A stretch of 64,000 nt of DNA from Hymenobacter jeongseonensis (lineage in GTDB: Bacteria > Bacteroidota > Bacteroidia > Cytophagales > Hymenobacteraceae). The stretch is taken from positions 1 through 64,000 of the forward strand of contig NZ_JADQDQ010000012.1 in NCBI RefSeq assembly GCF_015694725.1, in the 5' to 3' direction. This document shows positions 16,227 through 25,927 of this stretch, piece after piece. The translations under genes were made by a program, and so were the position numbers. A model generated the notes under the pieces. That model made no database searches, had not been told where the DNA came from, and saw only the letters and a list, made by a program, of their open reading frames with translations. Each line of letters begins with the position of its first letter. Positions within the stretch are counted from its first letter, which is position 1.

Positions 16227-19184
16227 CTAGCGCCTCACCTCAACCCAGCCTTTGTAGGTGCGCTTGGTATTGGCAAAGTCCGCAAACTCCACCTCCGCCA
16301 GGTAGTAGTAAATGCCGTCCGACACTTTGGGGGAGTTGCCATTGCCCGACTCGCCGACGGGTCCGCCGCCGTCCCAGTTGATGAGGATGCGGTCGTCTGA
16401 AGTGGTCACGTTCTCGAACACTTTCACGCCCCAGCGATTGAAGGCCTGGTAGCGAATCCGCCGCACCGGGCTGTGGTTCTTGGGCCGGAACACCTCGTTC
16501 TGCCCGTCGCCGTTGGGCGTAAAAATATTGGGCAGGCGGAAGAACACGCAGTTATCCTGGCAAGCAATGTTGCTCGTGTCGCTCACCACCCCGCCCGGGG
16601 CCACGGCTTGCACGGCATAGCAGCCGCCGTTGAACTCCAGGTCGCGGTGCGTGTAGCTGGTTTGCGTGGTGGTGGCCAGCAGCGTGAACGGCCCGGTGGG
16701 CGTAGGCCGGTAATAAAGCAGGTAGCTGGCAATGTTTGTGTCGCAGCCGGTGGGCAAGGCACTCAGCGTCCAGCTGAGGCGGTTGGTATAGCGCTCGTTC
16801 GGGCGCGGAAACTCCGGCAGCGCCGCCAGGCTGTCGCAGTTCGTCGATTCCAGAGTCAACAGCGGGATGCACGGCGGTGACATCAGCACCATGCACTGCA
16901 CCTGGCTCCGGTTTATCAGGGAGTTGAGGTAGCTAACGTCAGGGTATAGCCCATCGGTTTGTACATAGTAGCAATAGGTCTGGCCTTTACGAAGCACCGG
17001 GTCGTTGTCCAGGTAGATGCCGCCGGTGGGTGTGGTTGGTGCCGTGTTGAGCCGGACGAAAGGCCCCGTGTTGCCGGTGCGCCGGAAAATCACGGCCGGT
17101 CGCGTGGTATTGTCCCAAGGCACGTTGTAGGTCCAACTTACTGTAATGGCCGATGCTTCCGGGTTGGCAGGCACGGCGCTCACGCGCACACTGCTGGCCG
17201 TCGGTGCTACTTCCCGTATTGGTGCTTGGTTATCGCTAGGCGGAAAGGTGCGTACAAACTCCAGCTTATACGTGTATTGCAGCGCTTCAGTGTTGATACC
17301 AGCGTCGGTGTAGCACGTATCTGCCAATGAAGTAATAGTAGCAATGGGCGTAAAAGCCGTTGGCGTCAGGCCTTCGCCGCGCGATAGCACGTAGCTGGGG
17401 GTACCGCCCAAGGTCCCCCCGTTAGCTTGGCGGGGCTGGGTCCAGCACACCTGAATTTGGCCATTGGTCACGCCGGTATTTTCCACGTCCACTTTAATAA
17501 GACGGGCGGGAGTACCGGGAAAAGTAGCACAAGCCTCTTGCGAAGCAATACTGGCGCCTCCTTTTGGCAGCGGGAACTCCGCATAAATACGGTAACAATA
17601 GGTTTGGCCCCGGTCAAGGCCACGCACGTTGCCGTTGGCATCGGCATTTCTATCGAGGAAAGATGTTTCAGTAGCGGCCACGCTTCCTACCAAGGTATAG
17701 CCTGCCGAAGCCGGTATGCGGGTTTCGCAGTCATCAGGCGACCAAGACGAGGGATTCAACTTCCGGTAGATAAAAATGCGCGAGGCGTTAGCACATTGAT
17801 AAAGGTTCCAATTGAGTTGGACACGGTTGCGGTCGGTACCACTCCCAATGACGGGGGTGGCCCGCAGGCTCTGGGGCGCGGGCCCGATGACAGTGATGCG
17901 CCATGTTTTCTCATCAATAAGCGGCACGTTGGTACCGGTTATCGGGCCTGGGGGGTTATCCTGGGCTTTGAACACAACCAAGTAAGGCAATTCCGCTACG
18001 TCTTTGCACTCTGTTTGCCAATTGAAAACACCTTCGGCTCTGGGCGGACCCGAAGCCGTTTGGCGAAAGGTAGCCGGCGGAATAATGCCCGAATAGGCAA
18101 ACAGGGAAATGGGCGTCTGCGGGTTCGAGGGCGATGCGCCATCAACCGCCGAAACAGCGCCTGGCACATTCTGCCCAGCAATCACGCAGATGTCTTCCGG
18201 AATGGTAATCGTAGGCCGTATGTTGGGGGTGCCGGCTACAATTATCTGGATGTCGCGAATCACCTCGCCAATCTTGCGCCTGCCCAAGGGCGTACGGCGC
18301 CATTCTTCTACCACCATGGCCACGTTGTAGAGCCCCACGGTGTTGGGCGCATTCCAAGTGATTTGGCCGGTATTCACGTCCTGCACAAAAATGGCATCAG
18401 CGCCCTCTCTTCCCACCGGGACCCCATCGTATTCTACCTGAACTGGCCTATTACCGGAAATACTGGGGTCATTGGGATAGCGAAAGTTAGGGACAATCGT
18501 GTTGTTCGGCCGGTTGGTGCCGGACCCAACACACGGAGCGCCTACCACGTCCTGAATGGCCGTTGCCACCCGCTGGCTTTCCCGCAGTCTAAACGCCAGT
18601 GAGTCGCCGTCGGCATCGAATGCCGCGGGATTGTGCAGAAACACCTGGCCCACGCCCGCCTTGTCGATAGCCGGCGCCGTGAGCACAGGCGAACGGTTGT
18701 TCCGAATGGCGGGGTCCAACGTAATGGTGGTACTGATGTAGAACGACTGGTCATCCGACCGGTCCATGTTCAGCACGCCCCGGTTCCGGTTTTCGCCGAT
18801 GAAGCTGACGACGTAGCTGCCTGTTGAGGGAAAGGTGTGCTCAAATAAGTAAATATTGAGGCTGGTATCGGGGCTGCCCGGAATGGGCCGTTCGACGCCC
18901 ACCCGCGGCACCCCGTCAAAACAGCTCGAGGTGCCATCGCCAAAAAAGATGGTGGCGGTGGGTTGTTTCACCGGCGATGTATTGTCGGTGTAAAGAATCA
19001 TCTTAAAAAAGATGCGGCGCGGAACCGGATTCGCCGTCGTATCCGGCTTGGCCTGAATGTCGCCGGCCCGAATGTGGGAGGCCCACGCCGCGTGCGGCAG
19101 CACGCCCAGCCCGGTGGCCATCACCAGCACGAGCAGCGCTAAACGCGGCAGCGCCCTAACCCGAAGTAGAAATTTTTGTAGCAT
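16227..19184 (-). CDS. Large exported protein with Fn3-like domains and T9SS type B sorting domain
   Basis: This 985-residue protein is another predicted T9SS substrate. It has an N-terminal signal peptide (about 1-35, ending AWA) and then a region that opens SHIRAGDIQA, a start seen in many Bacteroidota surface proteins. A FFGDGTS motif near 84-90 recalls a PKD-like fold. Several fibronectin-III-like segments (about 440-850) with paired cysteines follow. The C-terminal ~90 residues are the gliding-motility-associated sorting domain (LPNIFTPNGDGQNEVF, AFNRWG, DGIYYYLAEV). There is no adjacent PorP/SprF gene; the closest is the one at 12906. The protein has no visible catalytic motif and its role is unknown. 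Confidence 0.88.
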   Translation of the reverse strand: MLQKFLLRVRALPRLALLVLVMATGLGVLPHAAWASHIRAGDIQAKPDTTANPVPRRIFFKMILYTDNTSPVKQPTATIFFGDGTSSCFDGVPRVGVERPIPGSPDTSLNIYLFEHTFPSTGSYVVSFIGENRNRGVLNMDRSDDQSFYISTTITLDPAIRNNRSPVLTAPAIDKAGVGQVFLHNPAAFDADGDSLAFRLRESQRVATAIQDVVGAPCVGSGTNRPNNTIVPNFRYPNDPSISGNRPVQVEYDGVPVGREGADAIFVQDVNTGQITWNAPNTVGLYNVAMVVEEWRRTPLGRRKIGEVIRDIQIIVAGTPNIRPTITIPEDICVIAGQNVPGAVSAVDGASPSNPQTPISLFAYSGIIPPATFRQTASGPPRAEGVFNWQTECKDVAELPYLVVFKAQDNPPGPITGTNVPLIDEKTWRITVIGPAPQSLRATPVIGSGTDRNRVQLNWNLYQCANASRIFIYRKLNPSSWSPDDCETRIPASAGYTLVGSVAATETSFLDRNADANGNVRGLDRGQTYCYRIYAEFPLPKGGASIASQEACATFPGTPARLIKVDVENTGVTNGQIQVCWTQPRQANGGTLGGTPSYVLSRGEGLTPTAFTPIATITSLADTCYTDAGINTEALQYTYKLEFVRTFPPSDNQAPIREVAPTASSVRVSAVPANPEASAITVSWTYNVPWDNTTRPAVIFRRTGNTGPFVRLNTAPTTPTGGIYLDNDPVLRKGQTYCYYVQTDGLYPDVSYLNSLINRSQVQCMVLMSPPCIPLLTLESTNCDSLAALPEFPRPNERYTNRLSWTLSALPTGCDTNIASYLLYYRPTPTGPFTLLATTTQTSYTHRDLEFNGGCYAVQAVAPGGVVSDTSNIACQDNCVFFRLPNIFTPNGDGQNEVFRPKNHSPVRRIRYQAFNRWGVKVFENVTTSDDRILINWDGGGPVGESGNGNSPKVSDGIYYYLAEVEFADFANTKRTYKGWVEVRR

Positions 19185-19399
19185 ACCGGCTAAATAGAGG
19201 AAAGTAAGGAGAACGAGTGGCCGCTACTCGCGACCGAACACATCAGGGGGCGTAGAAACCTAACATTCGCCAGTGCCAATGAGTTATTCTGCAATAACGC
19301 GCTTGTACGGGTAAACGATGCCCGCCGCGGATAGATTCACCACCGTTTGTGAGGTTTTTTTAGGCGCATGCACTAGCAGGCAAGAATCGGGCCTTTGCG

Positions 19400-19430
19400 T
19401 TGTTCGGTTAGCGGGTGGGGCCTACCTTTG
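19400..19430 (+). promoter_or_regulatory. Promoter of the sdh operon
   Basis: TACCTTTG at 19423-19430 matches the Bacteroidota -7 box TAnnTTTG completely. A TTG at 19400-19402 lies 20 bp upstream as a -33 element. The sdhC ATG is 44 bp further, leaving a leader of about 35-40 nt. Confidence 0.65.
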
Positions 19431-19474
19431 GGTGCTATAAACACACCTCTTCACTTCCCCAGTTTGGCTACTTT

Positions 19475-20230
19475 ATGAGTTGGATAACAAAAACTTTAAC
19501 CAGCAGCATCGGCCGGAAGCTCATAATGTCCGTTACGGGCCTGTTTCTGTGCACGTTCCTGGTGGTTCATCTGGTTGGCAATCTGCAGTTATTCAAGCAC
19601 GATGGGGGTGCTGCCTTCAATGCTTATTCGCATTTCATGGGCACTAACCCCATTATCCGCACCATTGAGTGGGGTTTGGTACTGGGATTTGGCTTTCACA
19701 TTTACGAGGCATTTGCCCTTACCCGGCGCAACAAGGCCGCCCGCGGCCAGGGCTACGCGCAGTGGAAAGCCGAGCAGAACAGCGAGTGGACCTCCCGCAA
19801 CATGGGCATCCTAGGCACCATCATCCTGATATTTCTGATTGTTCACCTCTACAATTTCTTCTGGCGTGCCCGCTTTGCCGGCGACCTGCCCAAGATGGGC
19901 GGAGCCGACGTAGAGACGGCCGACTACGACAACCTGTATTTGGCCGTTGTTTCGTCGTTTCAGCTCTGGTGGTACGTGCTGCTCTACGTAGCGGCGCAGA
20001 TTAGCCTCGGGTACCACCTGTGGCACGGCTTCCGGTCGGGTTTCCAAACCTTGGGCCTGAATCACCGCAAATACATACCGGTCATCAAGTACGCGGGCTA
20101 TGTCTTCTCGGTGGTGGTAGCGGCCGGCTTTGCTTCCATGCCCCTGTATTTCTTCCTGTTCACCAATGAACGCGGCGAAGTGGTTTCGAACGCCTCCTCC
20201 CTCCTTCAAAGCGTGGCTTCAGCATTTTAA
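19475..20230 (+). CDS. sdhC: Succinate dehydrogenase/fumarate reductase cytochrome b subunit
   Basis: This 251-residue membrane anchor binds heme b and passes electrons between SdhB and menaquinone in complex II. It has five hydrophobic segments, as in the fused single-subunit b558 type of Bacteroidota and Bacillus, so no sdhD is needed. Conserved histidines occur in transmembrane contexts (VVHLVGNLQ, FHIYEA, IVHLYN, YHLWHGF) as candidate heme and quinone ligands. The ATG at 19475 gives the family-like start MSWITKTLTSSIGRK; the upstream start at 19415 is rejected because it precedes the likely transcript start. It is the first gene of sdhCAB. Confidence 0.93.
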   Translation: MSWITKTLTSSIGRKLIMSVTGLFLCTFLVVHLVGNLQLFKHDGGAAFNAYSHFMGTNPIIRTIEWGLVLGFGFHIYEAFALTRRNKAARGQGYAQWKAEQNSEWTSRNMGILGTIILIFLIVHLYNFFWRARFAGDLPKMGGADVETADYDNLYLAVVSSFQLWWYVLLYVAAQISLGYHLWHGFRSGFQTLGLNHRKYIPVIKYAGYVFSVVVAAGFASMPLYFFLFTNERGEVVSNASSLLQSVASAF

Positions 20231-20332
20231 ATTCTTCGGAATATGTCCCGTAGAATAATAGCCCTTTAGCGTAACACCTGCGCTCATTGGCTGTTCTACA
20301 GGTCACTAGTCACTCCTTCACTCCGTTACTCT

Positions 20333-22267
20333 ATGCTGTTGGATTCCAAAATCCCCGAAGGTCCCCTTGCCGAAAAATGGGAAAAGCACAAGTTCAACGT
20401 CAAGCTTGTGAACCCCGCCAACAAGCGGAAATACGACGTGATTGTGGTGGGCACCGGCTTGGCCGGCTCCTCGGCCGCCGCATCGCTGGCAGAACTGGGC
20501 TACAACGTAAAGGCGTTTACCTACCACGATTCGCCCCGCCGCGCGCACTCCATCGCCGCGCAGGGCGGCATCAACGCCGCTAAAAACTACCAGAACGACG
20601 GCGACTCCGTGTTCCGCTTGTTCTACGACACCATCAAGGGCGGTGACTACCGCGCCCGCGAAGCCAACGTCTACCGCTTGGCTCAGGTATCGGTCAACAT
20701 CATCGACCAGTGCGTGGCCCAAGGCGTGCCCTTTGCCCGCGAATACGGCGGCCTACTGGCCAACCGCTCTTTTGGGGGTGCCCAGGTAAGCCGCACCTTC
20801 TACGCCCGCGGCCAAACCGGACAGCAGCTCTTGTTGGGCGCTTACTCGGCGCTGAGCCGCCAGGTGGCTTACGGCAAAGTGAAGCTCTACACCCGCTCGG
20901 AAATGCTGGACCTGGTGATGGTAGACGGCGTAGCCCGCGGCATCGTGACTCGCAACGTCATCACCGGCGAGATTGAAAACCACGCAGCTCACGCCGTGGT
21001 ATTGGCTACCGGCGGCTACGGCAACGTGTTCTACCTGAGCACCAATGCCAAGCTCTGCAACGTGACGGCCGCGTGGCGTGCCCACAAGAAAGGCGCCTAT
21101 TTTGCTAACCCGTGCTTCACCCAGATTCACCCAACCTGCATTCCCGTCAGTGGCGACTACCAGTCGAAGCTCACGCTGATGTCGGAGTCGCTCCGCAACG
21201 ACGGCCGCGTGTGGGTGCCCAACACCGTGGAGCTGGCCGAGCGCCTGCGCAAAGGCGAGATTAAGGTAAACGACATTGCCGAAGCCGACCGCGACTACTT
21301 CCTCGAGCGCAAGTACCCGGCTTTTGGTAACCTAGTACCCCGCGATGTGGCGTCGCGCAATGCCAAGCAAATGTGCGACGAAGGACGCGGCGTAGGCAGC
21401 ACCGGCCTCGCCGTGTACCTCGACTTTGCCGAAATCATTCAGCGCATCGGCGCCGACGGCGTGAGCCAGAAGTACGGCAACCTGTTTGCCATGTACGAGA
21501 AAATCACCGGCGAGGACCCCTACAAAATGCCCATGCGCATTTACCCGGCGGTGCACTATACCATGGGCGGCCTGTGGGTTGACTACAACCTGCAAACCAC
21601 CATTCCCGGCCTCTACGCCACAGGAGAGTGCAACTTCTCGGACCACGGTGCCAACCGCCTCGGAGCTTCGGCCCTGATGCAGGGCTTGGCCGATGGCTAC
21701 TTCGTTATCCCGTACACCATCGGTGATTACCTGGCTCAAACGGCCCCCAAGCCGGTTGACACCCAGCACCCTGCCTTTGCCGAAGCCAAGGCGGGGGTAC
21801 AGGCGCGCACCGAGCAGCTCCTCGCCATCAAAGGCACCCGCACGCCCGACCAGTTTCACAAAGCGCTGGGCCACATCATGTGGGAGTATTGCGGCATGGC
21901 CCGCAACGCCGAAGGCCTGCGCCACGCCAAAACCGAGATTCAGCGCCTCCGCAAGGAGTTCTGGAGCGACGTGCGCGTGGTGGGCACCGGCGAAGAGCTC
22001 AACCAGACCTTGGAAAAAGCCGGCCGCGTGGCCGACTTCCTGGAGTTGGGTGAGTTGATGGTGGACGACGCGCTAGCACGCAACGAAAGCTGCGGCGGTC
22101 ACTTCCGCGAGGAGTACCAGACGCCCGAGGGCGAAGCCTTGCGCGACGACGAAAACTTCGCCTACGTAGCGGCCTGGGAATACCAAGGCGACAACCAGCC
22201 CGAGAAGCTCAACAAAGAAGACTTGTCGTTTGAAAACGTGAAGCTGACCCAGCGCAGCTACAAATAA
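20333..22267 (+). CDS. sdhA: Succinate dehydrogenase/fumarate reductase flavoprotein subunit
   Basis: This 644-residue catalytic subunit oxidises succinate to fumarate or the reverse. The FAD-binding VVGTGLAG (GxGxxG at 40-45) is followed by RAHSIAAQGGI, where His72 aligns with the residue that links FAD covalently. Active-site stretches seen further on are HPTCIP, the HYTMGG segment, and the second FAD region ECNFSDHGANRLGASAL. It has no signal peptide and sits on the cytoplasmic face. It is 102 bp downstream of sdhC and 126 bp upstream of sdhB; the latter gap is filled largely by a dispersed repeat. Confidence 0.96.
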   Translation: MLLDSKIPEGPLAEKWEKHKFNVKLVNPANKRKYDVIVVGTGLAGSSAAASLAELGYNVKAFTYHDSPRRAHSIAAQGGINAAKNYQNDGDSVFRLFYDTIKGGDYRAREANVYRLAQVSVNIIDQCVAQGVPFAREYGGLLANRSFGGAQVSRTFYARGQTGQQLLLGAYSALSRQVAYGKVKLYTRSEMLDLVMVDGVARGIVTRNVITGEIENHAAHAVVLATGGYGNVFYLSTNAKLCNVTAAWRAHKKGAYFANPCFTQIHPTCIPVSGDYQSKLTLMSESLRNDGRVWVPNTVELAERLRKGEIKVNDIAEADRDYFLERKYPAFGNLVPRDVASRNAKQMCDEGRGVGSTGLAVYLDFAEIIQRIGADGVSQKYGNLFAMYEKITGEDPYKMPMRIYPAVHYTMGGLWVDYNLQTTIPGLYATGECNFSDHGANRLGASALMQGLADGYFVIPYTIGDYLAQTAPKPVDTQHPAFAEAKAGVQARTEQLLAIKGTRTPDQFHKALGHIMWEYCGMARNAEGLRHAKTEIQRLRKEFWSDVRVVGTGEELNQTLEKAGRVADFLELGELMVDDALARNESCGGHFREEYQTPEGEALRDDENFAYVAAWEYQGDNQPEKLNKEDLSFENVKLTQRSYK

Positions 22268-22275
22268 TACCACCC

Positions 22276-22376
22276 GTCATGCGGCTGAAGGAAGCATCTT
22301 CTTACGCTGGCGCCCAATAAGTTACTAACCCAACAAGCGCCGGCGTGATTAGGTCCTTCGCTGGGCTCAGGATGAC
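22276..22376. repeat. Dispersed palindromic repeat, copy 2 (between sdhA and sdhB)
   Basis: This 101-bp copy begins GTCATGCGG, contains GAAGCATCT, and ends CTCAGGATGAC. It occupies nearly all of the space between sdhA and sdhB. Confidence 0.7.
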
Positions 22377-22393
22377 AAACGAGAACTAAAACT

Positions 22394-23179
22394 ATGGCCG
22401 GCTCCAATCCCAACGCCAAACCGATGAACCTGACCCTGAACGTGTGGCGCCAAGCAGGCCGCCACGCTGAAGGAAAAATTGTAGAGTATAAAGTGAAGGA
22501 CATTTCGCCCGAAATGTCCTTCCTGGAAATGCTCGACGTGCTGAACGAAGACCTGCTGCACGCCGGCCAGGACCCGGTGGCGTTCGACCACGACTGCCGC
22601 GAAGGCATCTGTGGCTCGTGCGACTTGTTCATCAACGGCCGCAGCCACGGTCCGGAGAAGGGCACGACTACTTGCCAGCTGCACATGCGCAAGTTCTCAG
22701 ACGGTGACACCATCACCATCGAGCCTTGGCGGGCCAACGCTTTCCCGGTGAACAAGGACCTGAGCGTGGACCGCTCGGCGTTCGACCGCATCATTCAGGC
22801 CGGTGGCTACGTGAGCGTGAACACCGGTGGGGTGCCGGATGGCAACGACATTACCATTCCCAAGGAAATTGCCGACCGGGCGTTTGAGGCTGCAACGTGC
22901 ATCGGTTGCGGGGCCTGCGTGGCCGCTTGTAAGAATGCTTCGGCCATGCTGTTTGTATCAGCCAAGGTTTCGCAATTGGCATTGTTGCCCCAAGGACACG
23001 CCGAGCGCAAAACCCGCGTGGAAAACATGGTGGCCCAAATGGACAAGGAAGGTTTTGGCGCTTGCTCCAACATCGGCTCCTGCGCCGCTGAATGCCCGGT
23101 GGGCATTTCGCTCGAAAATATTGCCATGCTGAACCGCGAGTTTCTTGTGGCCAAGGCTACGTCGAACAACTTGGCGTAG
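22394..23179 (+). CDS. sdhB: Succinate dehydrogenase/fumarate reductase iron-sulfur subunit
   Basis: This 261-residue subunit carries the three iron-sulfur centres of complex II. The plant-type 2Fe-2S cluster is bound by C68, C73, C76 and C94 (DCREGICGSC). The 4Fe-4S cluster uses C169, C172 and C175, with C179 opening the C-terminal set completed by the CSNIGSCAAECPVG segment for the 3Fe-4S centre. It is slightly longer than E. coli SdhB, as is normal for the menaquinone-linked Bacteroidota type. It closes the sdhCAB operon, and a strong terminator starts 12 bp after its stop. Confidence 0.95.
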   Translation: MAGSNPNAKPMNLTLNVWRQAGRHAEGKIVEYKVKDISPEMSFLEMLDVLNEDLLHAGQDPVAFDHDCREGICGSCDLFINGRSHGPEKGTTTCQLHMRKFSDGDTITIEPWRANAFPVNKDLSVDRSAFDRIIQAGGYVSVNTGGVPDGNDITIPKEIADRAFEAATCIGCGACVAACKNASAMLFVSAKVSQLALLPQGHAERKTRVENMVAQMDKEGFGACSNIGSCAAECPVGISLENIAMLNREFLVAKATSNNLA

Positions 23180-23191
23180 CGCTAATAAATT

Positions 23192-23241
23192 GGGACATAA
23201 AAAAGGCGTGACGGGTACCCGTCGCGCCTTTTTTATGTCCC
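23192..23241 (+). terminator. Rho-independent terminator of sdhCAB
   Basis: Arms 23192-23216 and 23217-23241 pair over 25 bp with one G-U wobble, with the T-run inside the right arm. It could also work on the minus strand. Confidence 0.85.
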
Positions 23242-23369
23242 GACCAAGCACATTATCAATTACCATTTGATAACGCATATTTCGATTAGCCCCCTGTTGA
23301 TTGCCCCATGCCTAAACAGCATATCCCTACCTATTGCATTGGAATAACCATTTCTGAATAAGTAGGAAT

Positions 23370-24830
23370 ATGCTATTTAATTCCTTTCAGTTCTTGGTGT
23401 TTTTCCCAGTGGTTACCGCCATTTTTTTCTTATTGCCACACCGGTACCGATGGTTTCACTTGCTAATGGCTAGCTGTGTGTTTTACATGGCTTTTATACC
23501 GTACTACATTCTAATTCTATTTGCATTAATTCTTATTGATTATTACGCGGGGTTACTGATAGAAAAAGCTTCGGGAAATCGACGCAAATTTTATTTAATT
23601 ATTAGCCTGGCAGCCAATATAGGGATGTTGGCTTTTTTCAAATACTACGACTTTTTTGTCGACAATCTTAATTCCCTATTGTCAATTGGGGGCGGTGCTG
23701 CTTCTCTGCCGCTCTTACGGATTATTCTGCCCATTGGCTTGTCGTTCCATACGTTTCAGGCCATGAGCTACACCATTGAGGTGTATCGGGGTACCTACCC
23801 CGCCGAGCGCCATTTTGGGATATATGCGTTGTACGTCATGTTCTACCCGCAATTGGTGGCCGGCCCCATCGAGCGCCCCCAAAACATCTTGCCTCAGCTT
23901 CACGAAGAGAAGATTTTCGATTATGATAATGTGGCAAGTGGGCTGCGCTTAATGGCTTGGGGACTATTTAAAAAAGTGGTAATTGCCGACCGGCTGGCCG
24001 CAATGGTCAACGAGGTATATGGCCACCCGGAGCAGTTTCGGGGTTTGCCGTTGCTGGTTGCCACTGGTTTCTTTTCCTTTCAGATTTACTGCGATTTCTC
24101 CGGGTACTCCGACATGGCCCGGGGCGCAGCACGGGTTATGGGGTTCAAATTGATGCTGAACTTTGACCGACCTTATTTTGCCCAAAGCATTGGGGAGTTT
24201 TGGCGGCGGTGGCACATTTCCCTTTCCACGTGGTTCAAGGATTATGTGTACATCCCGCTCGGGGGCAACCGCGTTTCTGTACCGCGTAACTACCTCAACT
24301 TGCTTCTAATTTTCTTGCTAAGTGGCTTGTGGCATGGGCCAAGTTGGACGTTTGTGATGTGGGGAGCTTTGCATGGCAGCTATTTAATAATGGCTCACCT
24401 CACCGTTAACCTCCGAACCAGCCTTATTAAACGGCTGCATCTGCCGGCGTTGAACCACCCGTTGGTTAGCATCTTCTTCACTTTTGGACTCGTGACCTTT
24501 GCGTGGATATTCTTCCGCGCCAATAATTTGTCCGACGCATTCTACATCGTGCGGCACCTGGCCGATAATGCCGAATCGCTGCGGCACGGCGCAACGTGGT
24601 ACGGGCTCGAAACCGTGTCAAGCTTTTACACTATGGGGGAATGGCTGGCTTTAGCTGGCGCGCTGGCCATATTACTGTTAGTAGAAAATAGCCAGCGCCG
24701 CGTAGCCGTGGGCGCATGGCTTACCCGGCAGGCAGCGCCGGTCCGTTGGAGCCTCTACTACGGAATTGTGGGTTACATCGCCCTACTCGGCGCCTTTAAG
24801 GAATTGAAATTCATTTATTTTCAGTTTTAA
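23370..24830 (+). CDS. MBOAT family O-acyltransferase
   Basis: This 486-residue polytopic membrane protein belongs to the AlgI/DltB-type MBOAT family, which moves acyl groups across the membrane onto polysaccharides or other surface polymers. Family hallmarks are the N-terminal FNSFQFLVFFPVV, the FKYYDFF segment, LPIGLSFHTFQAMSY, GPIERPQNILPQ, FWRRWHISLSTWFKDYVYIPLGGN, and the catalytic His322 in SGLWHGPSW. Its stop overlaps the start of the next gene by one base (TAATG). Codon use is noticeably more AT-rich than in neighbours, which may reflect later acquisition. The acceptor polymer is unknown. Confidence 0.93.
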   Translation: MLFNSFQFLVFFPVVTAIFFLLPHRYRWFHLLMASCVFYMAFIPYYILILFALILIDYYAGLLIEKASGNRRKFYLIISLAANIGMLAFFKYYDFFVDNLNSLLSIGGGAASLPLLRIILPIGLSFHTFQAMSYTIEVYRGTYPAERHFGIYALYVMFYPQLVAGPIERPQNILPQLHEEKIFDYDNVASGLRLMAWGLFKKVVIADRLAAMVNEVYGHPEQFRGLPLLVATGFFSFQIYCDFSGYSDMARGAARVMGFKLMLNFDRPYFAQSIGEFWRRWHISLSTWFKDYVYIPLGGNRVSVPRNYLNLLLIFLLSGLWHGPSWTFVMWGALHGSYLIMAHLTVNLRTSLIKRLHLPALNHPLVSIFFTFGLVTFAWIFFRANNLSDAFYIVRHLADNAESLRHGATWYGLETVSSFYTMGEWLALAGALAILLLVENSQRRVAVGAWLTRQAAPVRWSLYYGIVGYIALLGAFKELKFIYFQF

Positions 24831-25864
24831 TGCGCCACATTCCATCCCGCGCAGGCCAATTGCTCAGCAAGCTGCTGCTGCTAAGCTTGCCAGGCTTGGC
24901 GTTGGTTATTTCCTATTTTGTGTTCGACCCGTTTTGGGTGTTGTACCACTACCCAACGTTCTCAGGCAACCTCATCACCATTCCAAACCGGGATTACGTC
25001 AGCACCCAGATGTATGTCAACACATACCAGACCCGGCGCTACCAGTCCTTTATTTTTGGAAACTCCCGCACCATGGCGTTCCAGATTGGCGACTGGTACC
25101 AGTATATCGGCGGCAACCCAGCATTCCATTTCGATGCTTCCAGTGAAACGTTGTACGGCGTTTGGAAAAAGCTGGAGTTTATTGAAGCCCGTAGTCCGGG
25201 CATTAAGCATGCCCTCATTGTCTGCGACCCTTCGCTGCTGAAAGAAACGCGGGATATCAAAACGCACCTCACCCGCAAAGACCCGCGGCTGACGCAGGAG
25301 TTCCCCCTGGGATTTCACGTGAGTTTTTTGAAAGCCTACCTATCCAATCAGTTTTACTTAAAATACTTGAAACGGCGCCTCACGGGCACCTACACGCCGG
25401 ATATGGCCGGCATGCTGGAAAGCCGCCGGATATTTTACGACCCGCTCACCAACGACTTGCGTTTGCCGGATGTCGAACAGGAAATTCGCACCGACTCAAC
25501 CGGCTATTACGTGCGTAAACATCTGCACCCGCGCCCTACTCTGCCAGCGGTTGCGCCGGCCGTGATTGGCCCGGTGCAGTTGAAGCAGCTGACGGCGATA
25601 CGGAACATTCTACACCGGCAGCGCACCAATTACCACTTCATTATCAGCCCGCTTTATTACCAAGAGCAAATGAATCCGGCTGATGTGCGTACGCTGACGC
25701 ATCTTTTTGGCGCCGAGCGAGTCCACAATTACAGCGGTGTTAATCGATTTACTGAAGTGGTAGGAAACTATTACGAAGAGTACCATTACCGTCCGGTGGT
25801 CGGACGCCAGATTCTTAAAGCCATTTATCTTTCCGATAGCCTGAATAGCTCACGCCCCAAGTAA
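24830..25864 (+). CDS. SGNH-like partner of the MBOAT acyltransferase
   Basis: This 344-residue protein has one N-terminal membrane segment (about 10-30) and an extracytoplasmic domain. FGNSRTMAF places Ser79 in a GNS context, as in the nucleophile block of SGNH/DltD/AlgX-like acyltransferases, and near the C-terminus E316-x-x-H319 (YEEYHYRP) supplies the matching D/ExxH block. Together with the one-base overlap with the MBOAT gene, this suggests a two-part system in which the MBOAT protein exports an acyl group and this protein transfers it. Similarity to a named family was not recognised beyond this pattern. Confidence 0.75.
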   Translation: MRHIPSRAGQLLSKLLLLSLPGLALVISYFVFDPFWVLYHYPTFSGNLITIPNRDYVSTQMYVNTYQTRRYQSFIFGNSRTMAFQIGDWYQYIGGNPAFHFDASSETLYGVWKKLEFIEARSPGIKHALIVCDPSLLKETRDIKTHLTRKDPRLTQEFPLGFHVSFLKAYLSNQFYLKYLKRRLTGTYTPDMAGMLESRRIFYDPLTNDLRLPDVEQEIRTDSTGYYVRKHLHPRPTLPAVAPAVIGPVQLKQLTAIRNILHRQRTNYHFIISPLYYQEQMNPADVRTLTHLFGAERVHNYSGVNRFTEVVGNYYEEYHYRPVVGRQILKAIYLSDSLNSSRPK

Positions 25865-25927
25865 GGCTGCCCTATTCTTTTAGTTAATTGAGGGTCCTTT
25901 GCTCCTCACGGGCGTCAATAATCACTA

